From: an uncultured Oscillospiraceae bacterium
GTDB lineage: Bacteria > Bacillota_A > Clostridia > Oscillospirales > Oscillospiraceae
DNA length: 25,174 nt
Reading direction: 5' to 3'
Assembly (NCBI GenBank): GCA_910584605.1
Contig: CAJUAW010000026.1
Span: 1 to 25,174, forward strand
The position numbers and the translations under genes were made by a program. Positions 14,701 through 23,011 of the stretch are shown piece by piece. Position 1 is the first letter of the stretch; each line of letters begins with the position of its first letter. Below the pieces are notes generated by a model, which was not told where the DNA came from, did no database searches, and worked only from the letters and a program-made list of their open reading frames with translations.

Positions 14701-14728
14701 GCCGTCTGGATCAACAGACGGCTTTTTT
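14701..14728 (+). terminator. Rho-independent terminator of rpsT
   Basis: GCCGTCTG (14701-14708) pairs with CAGACGGC (14715-14722) around GATCAA, followed by six T residues. This is a textbook terminator 16 bp after the rpsT stop. Confidence 0.95.
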
Positions 14729-14733
14729 CGTTT

Positions 14734-14761
14734 TTGTTTTTCCAAGGATCTGTGGTAAAAT
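14734..14761 (+). promoter_or_regulatory. Probable promoter of the YihY/BrkB gene, followed by a leader hairpin
   Basis: TTGTTT (14734-14739), a 16-bp spacer and TAAAAT (14756-14761) make a plausible sigma-A promoter. A GCCCCCT/AGGGGGC hairpin at 14782-14800 lies in the leader without a T-tract. It could stabilise the mRNA. Confidence 0.45.
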
Positions 14762-14834
14762 GACGGTTGTTCCCCAAAGGCGCCCCCTCCAAAAGGGGGC
14801 CTGACGGGAACTGTTCGGAAGGAGGTCTGCCGCC

Positions 14835-15689
14835 ATGCAAAAGCTGTTTTCTCTGCCTCCGGTCTCCTTCGTGGTGGAGACGGCGGAGCTGTTTCTCAAG
14901 ATGGGGGCCTCCCGGGCGGCGGCGGCGCTGTCTTACTTCCTGATCCTGACCCTGTTCCCCCTGCTGGTGTGCGTCAACTACTTCATCGGTCTGTTCCATC
15001 TGGACCTGGAGGAGCTGCTCCGCTCCCTGGACCAGCTGCTGCCCGCCGAGGCGCTGGCGGTGATGGGGGACTACCTGCGCTACGTGACCGCCAGTCAATC
15101 CCCCGCCCTGCTGCTGGCCAGCCTGATCACCATCCTCATCTCCGCCTCGGCGGGACTGCGCACTCTGCTGGCCGCCATGGACGAACTCCACGGCGGAACC
15201 AGCGTCCACCCCCTGCGGAGGCTCGTCCTCAGCGTACTGCTGTCGGCGCTGTTCCTGCTGACCATCTACCTGTCTGTGGTGGTTATTTTTACCGGCGAGT
15301 GGTTCTTCCGCCTGCTGGAGCTCCACCTGCCCCGGCACATCGCTGAGCTGCTCCCCCTGGACGCTCTGTCCGGGCTGTGGCAGTGGATGCGCTACCTGCT
15401 GCTGTTCTCCTTTGTACTGCTGCTGGTGCTGATTGTCTACCGGGCGGGGACCCCCAGGGGGGCCATGCGCCTGCCGGTGGTGCTCCTGTCCTCCTTGCTG
15501 GCCGCGCTGGCCATCGTGGGGGCGTCGGTGATGTTCTCCTGGTTCATCGGGATGTCCTCCCGCTACGCTCTGGTCTACGGCTCGCTGGCCTCCCTGATCA
15601 TCCTGCTGGTTTGGCTCTACCTGTGCGGCAATCTCCTGCTTCTGGGCGCGGTCATCGGCCGGGTGCTGGAGGCCCGCTGGCGGAACTAG
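14835..15689 (+). CDS. YihY/BrkB-family inner membrane protein
   Basis: This 284-residue polytopic membrane protein has about six TM segments. The first conserved block, ASRAAAALSYFLILTLFPLL, matches the YihY/virulence factor BrkB family. It is followed by LLASLITILISASAGLRTLLAAMDELH and the C-terminal YGSLASLIILLVWLYLCGNLLLLGA, both typical of the family. The family (formerly and wrongly called RNase BN) has no settled biochemical function; efflux or transport roles have been proposed. ATG 14835 follows GGAAGGAGG. It is a single gene between the rpsT terminator and its own terminator at 15734, in the same direction as rpsT. Confidence 0.93.
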   Translation: MQKLFSLPPVSFVVETAELFLKMGASRAAAALSYFLILTLFPLLVCVNYFIGLFHLDLEELLRSLDQLLPAEALAVMGDYLRYVTASQSPALLLASLITILISASAGLRTLLAAMDELHGGTSVHPLRRLVLSVLLSALFLLTIYLSVVVIFTGEWFFRLLELHLPRHIAELLPLDALSGLWQWMRYLLLFSFVLLLVLIVYRAGTPRGAMRLPVVLLSSLLAALAIVGASVMFSWFIGMSSRYALVYGSLASLIILLVWLYLCGNLLLLGAVIGRVLEARWRN

Positions 15690-15733
15690 ACTTCCGGCTG
15701 CGGAGCCGGATCTCCGCATATGGAATATTCTGG

Positions 15734-15768
15734 ACGCGGTCCCGGCTTCGGGGCCGCGTTTTCTCTTT
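15734..15768 (+). terminator. Terminator of the YihY/BrkB gene
   Basis: ACGCGGTCCC (15734-15743) pairs with GGGGCCGCGT (15750-15759, one T-G wobble) around GGCTTC, followed by TTTCTCTTT. Confidence 0.85.
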
Positions 15769-15849
15769 CCAAACCGGAGAAAATGTGCTATGCTTATTAT
15801 GAGATAATTTTGCCGCCCCCGGACTGGGGACGGCGGATGAGGTGACGGT

Positions 15850-18800
15850 ATGAACAAACTGATCCGACAGCTGAACCGTGATATCCTCGAGGCCCTGGCT
15901 GCCCGCAGGCCGGGGGGGCTCGCCAACCGCCGGACCCTTCAGGAGCTGATGAAGGCTCCCGCCTGGACCGACGGTCTCGCCGCCCTGTTCCCCATCCGGG
16001 AGCGCCTGAGCTGCGCCCGCATCCTGGAGCTGTGCACGTCCATCCTGGACCGGCTGTGCCCCAAAGCGCCGGAGAAGGGCTGGGGTCCCTTCACCTACCA
16101 GTATGTCTGCCACATCATGTACCCGGAAAACGGCTTCGCCCCCGAGGCGGACCGCTGCGGCAGCGGGGCGGAGTTTTACCTCACCGTCCTTCAGGTCCTG
16201 CTGGACCAGGAGCGGACCGCCCTGCCCTTTGATCCCATGCTGGACTTCCAGTTCCTCACCGAGGAGGAGTACGAGGTCTGCGACAAAGCCAGGGAGTACC
16301 GCCGGTTCCTGGCGGCCTGGCGGGGGGAGTTCCTCTACGAGCTGATGCGCCTGGGGATGGAGTTCACCCCCTTCAAGACCCTGAGCCACATTGCCGGGGT
16401 CCACTACATCGCCATGACCGCCGCCCGGGGGCTGGCGGAGGCGGGGGTGGAGGTGGACCTGGCTCTGATCTCCGCCGCCGCCGCCGCCCACGACGTGGGC
16501 AAATTCGGCTGCCGCCCCGGGGAGCGGGTGCCCTACCTCCACTACTACTACACCGACCAGTGGCTGCTGGAGCGGAAGATGGAGGACATCAGCCACATCG
16601 CTTCCAACCACTCCACCTGGGACCTGGAGCTGGAGTCCCTGTCGGTGGAGTCCCTGCTGCTGATCTACGCCGACTTCCGCTCCAAGTCGGAGCGGGACAA
16701 AGAGGGCAATGAGATTGTGGTCCTCTACCCCCTGGACCAGTCCTTTCAGGTGATCTTGTCCAAGCTGGACAACGTGGACAGGAAAAAGCGCCGCCGGTAT
16801 GAGTTTGTCTATGGCAAGCTCCACGATTTTGAGGACTACATGCGCCGCCTGGGGGTGGACGTGGACCTGACCGGCCAGAAGCAGCACCCCGCCCCCCATA
16901 AGGACCCCGCTCTCATGGGGCCGGACGAGACGCTGAACGGCCTGATCCTCCTGTCGGTGGAGCACAACCTGCAGCTGATGCACATGCTGTCCAACGAGCA
17001 GAAGTTCGGCAACCTCATCGAGGCCGCCCGTTCTACCAAAAGCTGGCAGCAGCTGCGGGCCTATCTGAACGTGTTCGGGGAGTATTTCACCTACCTGTCC
17101 GTGCGCCAGAAAACCCAGGCGCTGTCCTTCCTCTATGAGCTGCTGATGCACCGCGAGGGTGACATCCGCCGTCAGGCCGGCGCCCTCATCGGCCAGATCA
17201 TCGCCCGGTTCCACCTGGTCTACCGCAAGGAAATCCCCGACGACGCCCAGAACGATCCGGCGGAGGAGGTCCCCTTCACCCTGTGGAGCCAGTATCTGGA
17301 CATGATCATCTTCCCCGACCACAAGACCACCCCCCAGCAGCGTTCCCACATCAGCTACACACTGAAGCTGGTGGTGGAATCCATGCTGCTCCACGCCCGG
17401 CCCGGAGACATCCCCCGGTTTCTGGACGCCCTGCTCCGGTACTACGACAGCCCGGAGCAGACCGACGACGACACCGCCTTCACCCTGCTGGACGCCGCCC
17501 GGTATCTGCCCCCCAAGCACTACGGGGAGGAGACCAGAGAGAAGCTGGTCAAGTTCGCCGCCCACTTCGCCGTGTCGGAGGACCTCCGGCTGGTCACCGC
17601 TGCTCTCCAGTTCCTGCGGGAGACGGCCCGCAACCTCCCCCGCAGCCATCCCCAGATGGCCCGCATCGCCCAGGTGGCGGAGAACGCCTCCTCCCGCCAG
17701 CTGACCACGGTGTTCCTCAAGTGCCGCATCCTCCGCCGGGCGGGGCGGGACGTCTCCGCCCTGGAGCACATCCTGTACCACACCGACATCACCAGCGAGG
17801 TTTTTCTGGACAACCTGAAGATCGCCACCCCCTGGGTGGTGAAGGTGGCCGGCGTGGAGCTGCTCCGGGACCAGGTGGAGCACGGGATGGAGGCCCATGT
17901 GCTCCATATCGCCACCCACTTTTCCAACCTGGTCAAGGTGTCGGAGCGGGTGGTGGTCCGGCACACCGCCGGCTCCGCGCTGGTGCACACCCTGTCCCTG
18001 CTCCGCCGGGAGCAGCGCAACGAGGTGGTGGTGGAGCTGGGCAAGGGCCTGGAGATGGGCCAATACGAGATCTCCAAATACATCCCCCAGTACCTGGGGG
18101 AGGCCGCCCTGTACCTCCATCCCAGCGAGCTGGACGAGCAGGTGCTGTGGCTCAAGGGCCTGCTGGGTTCCCCCAACGACTCCGCTGTGGCCGGCGCACT
18201 GAACACCATTGCCGTCCTGCTGCAGCACTACCCCGCCTACCAGCAGCGCTTTTCCGAAAAGCAGGAGGTCTATAACCGCCGCCGCCGGGAGCTGCTGGGC
18301 CTGCTCCTCCAGGGCCTGGCCCACTACCGGGAGACGGTGCGCCAGGAGGCCCTGCTGGTCACCGGAAAGATCCTCTTCGAGAGTCCCATCCTGGATATGG
18401 AGCAGAAGGCCCATCTCTTCTCCCTCAGCTACCGCAAGCTGCTCTTCCTGACCCAGGAGTCCTCCCGGCAGGACGGCCTGACCTTCTACTACCGGGCGGC
18501 CGCCCTGGCCCACATCAACCGCTTCATCGCCCTGCGGCGGCTGGACCACGGCCCCTTCACCTTTGAAACGCCCCGGAAGATCGCCTTCTTCCCCGGCACC
18601 TTCGACCCCTTCACCCTGTCCCACAAGGGAATCGTCCACGCCATCCGGGACCTGGGCTTTGAGGTCTATCTGGCGGTGGACGAGTTCTCCTGGTCCAAGA
18701 AGGCCCAGCCCCACCTGATCCGCCGTCAGATCGTCAACCTGTCGGTGGCGGGGGATTTCCACGTCCACCTGTTCCCGGACGACATCCCGGTCAACATTGC

Positions 18801-20640
18801 CAACCCCGCCGATCTGCGGCGGCTGGTGGACCTGTTCCCCGGCCAGAAGGTGTACATTGTGGCGGGCAGCGACGTGGTGGCCAACGCCTCCTCCTACAAG
18901 GCGGAGCCCAAGCCCTTCTCCATCCACCAGATGAACCATGTCATCTTCCGCCGGGCGGGGGAGAAGGAGCTGCCCGCTCCGCTGCCCATCACCGGCGAGG
19001 TGATCCAGCTCCAGCTGCCCCCCCATTTGGAGGACATCAGCTCCACCCGCATCCGGGAGAATGTGGACCTGAACCGGGACATCTCCAACTTCATCGACCC
19101 GGTGATCCAGGACTTCATCTACCAGAACGGCCTCTACCTCCGGGACAGCCAGGAGAAGCCCATGCTGGGGGCGGGCGATCTGGAGTTCCAATGGGTGGGC
19201 CAGCCCGACCCCATGCTGCTGGACAGCCTCACCGCTGGCCAGCCTGGCCGGGAGGCCATCCAAACCGCCGTCGCGGACCAGGGGGACAGCATTCTGCTGC
19301 TGCGCCGGGCGGGCCGGGGACAGATCCTGGGCTACATCGCCTACCGCTCCCTGACCACCTCCCAGCTGTTCACCGCCCTGGGCGACACGGAGCTGGCCAA
19401 CCGCATCCGCCTGCGGGCCGCAGGCAGCACCCTGCTGATCACCGCTCTGTTCGCCGAGGGCGGGGAGCGGTTCAAGGATCACCACCAGCTGCTGCTGTGC
19501 GAGCTGCTGGCCCGCTCCCTGGAGGAGTCCTGCGTCTACGCGGTGTTCTGTCCCCACGACCGGAGGATCGACAGCCGGCTGGAGGACGTTCTGACCCGTA
19601 CCGGCTTCCTGGCCCGGGAGGAGGGCTGTCCCATCTGGGAGACGGACATGCACGCCCCCGCCACCCTCATCCAAAACCTGGAGACCACCATTCAGGAACC
19701 CCTGTCCCATAACGCACGGGTACTGGCCGCCATCCGCCGCAGCCACCAGAGCCTTCAGCGGGCGCTGGCCCGGCTCTATCCCGGCTCCCTGCTGCTCACC
19801 CTGTCCGCCGACATCATCCACCAGCGCCTGCTGGAGAAGATCACCAACTATAACAACGTCCCTGCCGTACCCACCCATCCAAGGGTGCTGGGGGAGAATA
19901 TGTGCGTTCCCTACGGCAAGCTCCTCCGGGGCAAGACGGTGCCCAACACGGTGACCAAGACCATCCATACCGACAAGGTGTTCTCCCCCGACCTGTCCGA
20001 GAGCGTGATGGAGCCCTTCCCCTACTACGCCCCCATCCCCAGCCAGATTCGGACCATCAAATCCTTTGACCGGCCGGTGATTCTGGTGGACGACCTGATG
20101 CACCCCGGCTTCCGCTTCAAGGCCCTGGACCCCATCCTCCGGCGGGAGGGGGTGCCCATCCGCATGGTGCTGGTAGGGGTACTGTCCGGCTACGGCAAGG
20201 ACCTGATGGACCACTGGGAGCGGCCGGTGGATTCGGTCTACTTCGTGCCCACCCTGCGCCAGTGGTTCATCGAGGCCACCATGTACCCCTTCATCGGGGG
20301 CAACACCGTCCGGCGGCTCAGCTCCCCCGTGCCCGGCCTGCTGCCCGGCATCAACCACATCCTGCCCTACGCCAAGCCCCTCTATCAGGACGAGTGCGGC
20401 CGGGAGGCGGTGTTCGACCTGTCCAAAGCCTGTCTGGAGGGTGCGCTGGACGTCATCCGCACCCTGGAGCAGGAGTACCGCATCCTCTATGGCCGCAACC
20501 TGACCCTGGCCCGCCTGCCCGAGGCGGTCATCCTCCCCCTGTGTCCCGACAAGGGCACCTGTCTGCACTACGACCCCACCCTGTCCGCCTCCGTCTACCT
20601 GGAAAACGACCTGGAACAGCTGCTGCGGCAGAATCAGTAA
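15850..20640 (+). CDS. Giant multidomain protein: HD hydrolase + helical repeats + NadD-like nucleotidyltransferase + GNAT-like + PRTase-like
   Basis: The protein is 1596 residues, with no TM or signal peptide, so it is probably cytoplasmic. In order: (a) an HD-domain phosphohydrolase, about 175-330, with HIAGVH (180-185), His214-Asp215 in AAHDVGKFG, later His residues and an Asp in LLLIYADF; (b) HEAT/ARM-like helical repeats, about 370-900; (c) a nicotinate/cytidylyl-type nucleotidyltransferase, about 911-1095, with FFPGTFDPFTLSHKG (Gly916-His925) and ISSTRIR (1063-1069); (d) a GNAT-like fold, about 1138-1275; (e) a type I phosphoribosyltransferase-like domain, about 1310-1530, with VILVDDLMHPGF (Asp1414-Asp1415) in place of the PRPP loop. 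NadD is about 200 residues alone, and YqeK-type HD proteins usually sit beside it, so a fused NAD or dinucleotide function is plausible. ATG 15850 has AGGTGA upstream. Domains a and c are clear, d and e are fold-level inference. Confidence 0.85.
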   Translation: MNKLIRQLNRDILEALAARRPGGLANRRTLQELMKAPAWTDGLAALFPIRERLSCARILELCTSILDRLCPKAPEKGWGPFTYQYVCHIMYPENGFAPEADRCGSGAEFYLTVLQVLLDQERTALPFDPMLDFQFLTEEEYEVCDKAREYRRFLAAWRGEFLYELMRLGMEFTPFKTLSHIAGVHYIAMTAARGLAEAGVEVDLALISAAAAAHDVGKFGCRPGERVPYLHYYYTDQWLLERKMEDISHIASNHSTWDLELESLSVESLLLIYADFRSKSERDKEGNEIVVLYPLDQSFQVILSKLDNVDRKKRRRYEFVYGKLHDFEDYMRRLGVDVDLTGQKQHPAPHKDPALMGPDETLNGLILLSVEHNLQLMHMLSNEQKFGNLIEAARSTKSWQQLRAYLNVFGEYFTYLSVRQKTQALSFLYELLMHREGDIRRQAGALIGQIIARFHLVYRKEIPDDAQNDPAEEVPFTLWSQYLDMIIFPDHKTTPQQRSHISYTLKLVVESMLLHARPGDIPRFLDALLRYYDSPEQTDDDTAFTLLDAARYLPPKHYGEETREKLVKFAAHFAVSEDLRLVTAALQFLRETARNLPRSHPQMARIAQVAENASSRQLTTVFLKCRILRRAGRDVSALEHILYHTDITSEVFLDNLKIATPWVVKVAGVELLRDQVEHGMEAHVLHIATHFSNLVKVSERVVVRHTAGSALVHTLSLLRREQRNEVVVELGKGLEMGQYEISKYIPQYLGEAALYLHPSELDEQVLWLKGLLGSPNDSAVAGALNTIAVLLQHYPAYQQRFSEKQEVYNRRRRELLGLLLQGLAHYRETVRQEALLVTGKILFESPILDMEQKAHLFSLSYRKLLFLTQESSRQDGLTFYYRAAALAHINRFIALRRLDHGPFTFETPRKIAFFPGTFDPFTLSHKGIVHAIRDLGFEVYLAVDEFSWSKKAQPHLIRRQIVNLSVAGDFHVHLFPDDIPVNIANPADLRRLVDLFPGQKVYIVAGSDVVANASSYKAEPKPFSIHQMNHVIFRRAGEKELPAPLPITGEVIQLQLPPHLEDISSTRIRENVDLNRDISNFIDPVIQDFIYQNGLYLRDSQEKPMLGAGDLEFQWVGQPDPMLLDSLTAGQPGREAIQTAVADQGDSILLLRRAGRGQILGYIAYRSLTTSQLFTALGDTELANRIRLRAAGSTLLITALFAEGGERFKDHHQLLLCELLARSLEESCVYAVFCPHDRRIDSRLEDVLTRTGFLAREEGCPIWETDMHAPATLIQNLETTIQEPLSHNARVLAAIRRSHQSLQRALARLYPGSLLLTLSADIIHQRLLEKITNYNNVPAVPTHPRVLGENMCVPYGKLLRGKTVPNTVTKTIHTDKVFSPDLSESVMEPFPYYAPIPSQIRTIKSFDRPVILVDDLMHPGFRFKALDPILRREGVPIRMVLVGVLSGYGKDLMDHWERPVDSVYFVPTLRQWFIEATMYPFIGGNTVRRLSSPVPGLLPGINHILPYAKPLYQDECGREAVFDLSKACLEGALDVIRTLEQEYRILYGRNLTLARLPEAVILPLCPDKGTCLHYDPTLSASVYLENDLEQLLRQNQ

Positions 20641-20653
20641 GGAGGTCCTTTCT

Positions 20654-21727
20654 GTGCTTGACATCCCCAAAATCCGCGCCGTGCTGGACACCGCCAGCCG
20701 GTGGGACATGGACCTGGAGCAGTTCGCCTGCTGGAGCCACGCCCACCTGTTCAACCCGGTCCTTCCCCTGGAGGAGCTGGAGGCCTGGGAGGAGCAGATG
20801 CAGGTCACCCTCCCGGAGGACTACCGGACCTATCTCACCCAGTTGGGCAACGGCGGCGCCGGCCCGGCCTACGGGCTGTTTCCGTTTCCCTGTCCTGTAG
20901 ACGCAAAGCTCCGGCAGCCCTGTATCTACAGCGACGACCGGGAGGAAGCATTTCGTGATGTGGTCCGCCGCTACATCCGGGTAGAGGAGAGCGACGACGA
21001 CTGGAATCTGTATCTGGATTATTACCCCGATATGCCCGCCTGGAAGGACCAGCGATGGCAGGACGCCCACCGCAAGGAGTGGTGGGACGAGCTGGACCAT
21101 CTGCTGAACCGGGATTTGTACTTCCCCATGCTGAACCACGGCCAGCATATGATTGCCAATGAGGGCTGCTCTGTGGACATTTACCTGATTCTGAACGGCT
21201 CCCACCGGGGGTATGTCCACTGCTGCACCACCGACTGCGACCCGGATTTGGCCTATCCGGAACCCCGCACCTTCGCCGCTTATCAGGCGGAGCATTTGAA
21301 CCGCACCTTTGCGGACTACTTCATGTCCTATGTGAACCGGGTAGACGACCTGTGCCGGAATCTGTCCGCCGAAAAGCGCCAAAAATTCCGGCGGGAGCGG
21401 GCCCAGGCCCGGGACTTTCTGGCCGCTGTCCAGGCTCAGGACTGGGACGGAGTAGTCAAGCTGCTGAACGCCATTGAGGACCCTGCGGCGCTGTCCACCA
21501 AGAGCAAGAGCCTGTATATCCACTGCGACGAGCATCACCTGTTGCGCCCCCCGCTGGCTGCAGACCCGGATGTGAAGCGGTTTTATGACCGGCTTTATGG
21601 ACGGCACGGCCGGGACCATGGCAACTGGGTCACCTGGGTCCAATGCTATGACCCGTCGGAAACCCATCGCGCCCCGTACCCCCGTCCCACCTTCGAGGCC
21701 TTCGTGCAGACCTTCTTTGACCCGTAA
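20654..21727 (+). CDS. SMI1/KNR4-family protein
   Basis: This 357-residue soluble protein has an N-terminal SMI1/KNR4 (SUKH-like) domain, recognised by LEAWEEQMQVTLPEDYRTYLTQLGNGGAGPAYGLFPF (residues about 36-73). The C-terminal 200 residues, including LFPFPCP through IYLILNGSHRGYVHC, belong to the same domain and a helical extension. SUKH proteins often act as immunity proteins to nuclease-type toxins or as scaffolds, but no toxin is encoded nearby. GTG 20654 is 8 bases after GGAGG (20641-20645). The gap to the giant gene is 13 bp, so the two are probably co-transcribed and translationally linked. I infer a scaffold or regulatory role rather than immunity here. Confidence 0.85.
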   Translation: MLDIPKIRAVLDTASRWDMDLEQFACWSHAHLFNPVLPLEELEAWEEQMQVTLPEDYRTYLTQLGNGGAGPAYGLFPFPCPVDAKLRQPCIYSDDREEAFRDVVRRYIRVEESDDDWNLYLDYYPDMPAWKDQRWQDAHRKEWWDELDHLLNRDLYFPMLNHGQHMIANEGCSVDIYLILNGSHRGYVHCCTTDCDPDLAYPEPRTFAAYQAEHLNRTFADYFMSYVNRVDDLCRNLSAEKRQKFRRERAQARDFLAAVQAQDWDGVVKLLNAIEDPAALSTKSKSLYIHCDEHHLLRPPLAADPDVKRFYDRLYGRHGRDHGNWVTWVQCYDPSETHRAPYPRPTFEAFVQTFFDP

Positions 21728-21753
21728 ATCAAACTACAGGACGTGATATTATT

Positions 21754-22995
21754 ATGCATTATTACAATTTTAACGGCGCAGCCCTCGTCTCCGCCCAACC
21801 GCTGGAGGGCTTCGGCCCCGAGGTCGAGCCCGCTGGAAGCTGGCGGATGTTCGCCGCCGTCCCCGGCGACCCGGTGCTGGGCCGGGCCTCCTTCAAGGTC
21901 ACCCACCCCGGCCAGCTGACGCAGGCCGGTCACGGTCTGGAAACGCTGGACGCCTCCCGCCTGCCCCAGGTCCAGGCCGACGAGCGCATCGCCCGGGCCA
22001 TCGAGGACGGCCGGGTCACCGCTGTCAACATCAGCCGCCCCGGCTGGGAGAAGCTGATCAGGTGGTCCCCCAGCACGGGAAAGAAGCGGGTGAACATCGT
22101 GGCCATCGGGGATGTGGGCTCCACCCTCCTCACCGGGCTGAAGCTGCTGGGCGGGGATGTGATCTCCTCCATCGGCATCTGCGACCTGTCCGACCAGATC
22201 ACCGCCCGGTGGGAGTTCGAGATGGGCCAGATCAACCTGCCCTGGGACTACAACGTCTTCCCTGAGGTGGAGGTCATCCCTCCCGAGCGGCTCTTCGACT
22301 GCGATCTGTTCGTCTTTGTGGCCTCCAAGGGCATCCCGCCGGTGGGCTCCCAGGTGAAGGATGTGCGCATGGCCCAGTTTGAGGCCAACGCGGGCATCGT
22401 GAAGCACTACGCCAAAATGGCCCGTGAGAAGCAGTTCGGAGGACTGTGGTGCGCTGTATCCGACCCGGTGGACCCTCTGGCCAAGACCGCCTATCTGGAG
22501 AGCAACAAGGACGAGAACGGCGTCTGGGACGGCCAGGGCCTGCTGCCGGAGCAGGTGCAGGGCTTCGGCCTGGGAGTGATGAACGCCCGGGCGGCCTACT
22601 TTGCCCGGCGGGACCACCGGCTGGCCTCCTTCCTCACCGAGGGCCGGTCCTACGGCCCCCACGGAACGGGGCTGTTTATCGCCAACTCCATCCAGAACTA
22701 CGACGAGGAGATCTCCCAGGAGCTGACCCAGCTCACCGTCACCGCCAACCTGAAGATGCGGGAGATCGGCTTCAAGCCCTACGTGGCCCCCGCCCTGTCC
22801 TCCGGGGCGCTGTCCCTGCTGCTCACCCTCCGGGGGGAGTGGCACTGCGGCTCCGTCTTCCTGGACGGCGTCTATATGGGCGTGAAGAACCGCTGCACCC
22901 CCGCCGGGGTGGAGACCGAGCTGCTGCCCCGCATCCCCGACCCCCTCTTCGGCCACATCCGGGAGGCGGCGGAGCATTTAAAGACCATTTTATAA
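21754..22995 (+). CDS. Lactate/malate dehydrogenase-like protein with N-terminal extension
   Basis: This 413-residue cytoplasmic protein has its Rossmann core after residue 110: VNIVAIGDVGST (GDVGS, 119-123), Asp144 at the end of the second strand (ICDLSD), then DLFVFVASKGIPP, a conserved Arg205 region ending in NAGIVKHYA, and VSDPVDPLA (235-243). GPHGTG (His303) corresponds to the catalytic GEHG of LDH/MDH. This supports a 2-hydroxyacid or related NAD-dependent oxidoreductase. An N-terminal segment of about 100 residues is not part of the family fold. The ATG 21754 ribosome binding site (AGGACG) is weak. It lies 26 bp after the SMI1-like gene and 16 bp before the flavodoxin-like gene, so it is likely in one operon. 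Substrate is unassigned. Confidence 0.85.
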   Translation: MHYYNFNGAALVSAQPLEGFGPEVEPAGSWRMFAAVPGDPVLGRASFKVTHPGQLTQAGHGLETLDASRLPQVQADERIARAIEDGRVTAVNISRPGWEKLIRWSPSTGKKRVNIVAIGDVGSTLLTGLKLLGGDVISSIGICDLSDQITARWEFEMGQINLPWDYNVFPEVEVIPPERLFDCDLFVFVASKGIPPVGSQVKDVRMAQFEANAGIVKHYAKMAREKQFGGLWCAVSDPVDPLAKTAYLESNKDENGVWDGQGLLPEQVQGFGLGVMNARAAYFARRDHRLASFLTEGRSYGPHGTGLFIANSIQNYDEEISQELTQLTVTANLKMREIGFKPYVAPALSSGALSLLLTLRGEWHCGSVFLDGVYMGVKNRCTPAGVETELLPRIPDPLFGHIREAAEHLKTIL

Positions 22996-23011
22996 ACGAG
23001 AAGGTGTCCCA

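Noticed and set aside
15652..20808. 1718-codon antisense open frame opposite the giant gene and its flanks
   Set aside because: It mirrors the codon-position bias of a GC-rich gene (few TTA, CTA or TCA codons in that frame), spans a terminator and three plus-strand genes, is Gly/Val/His/Gln-rich and has no ribosome binding site.
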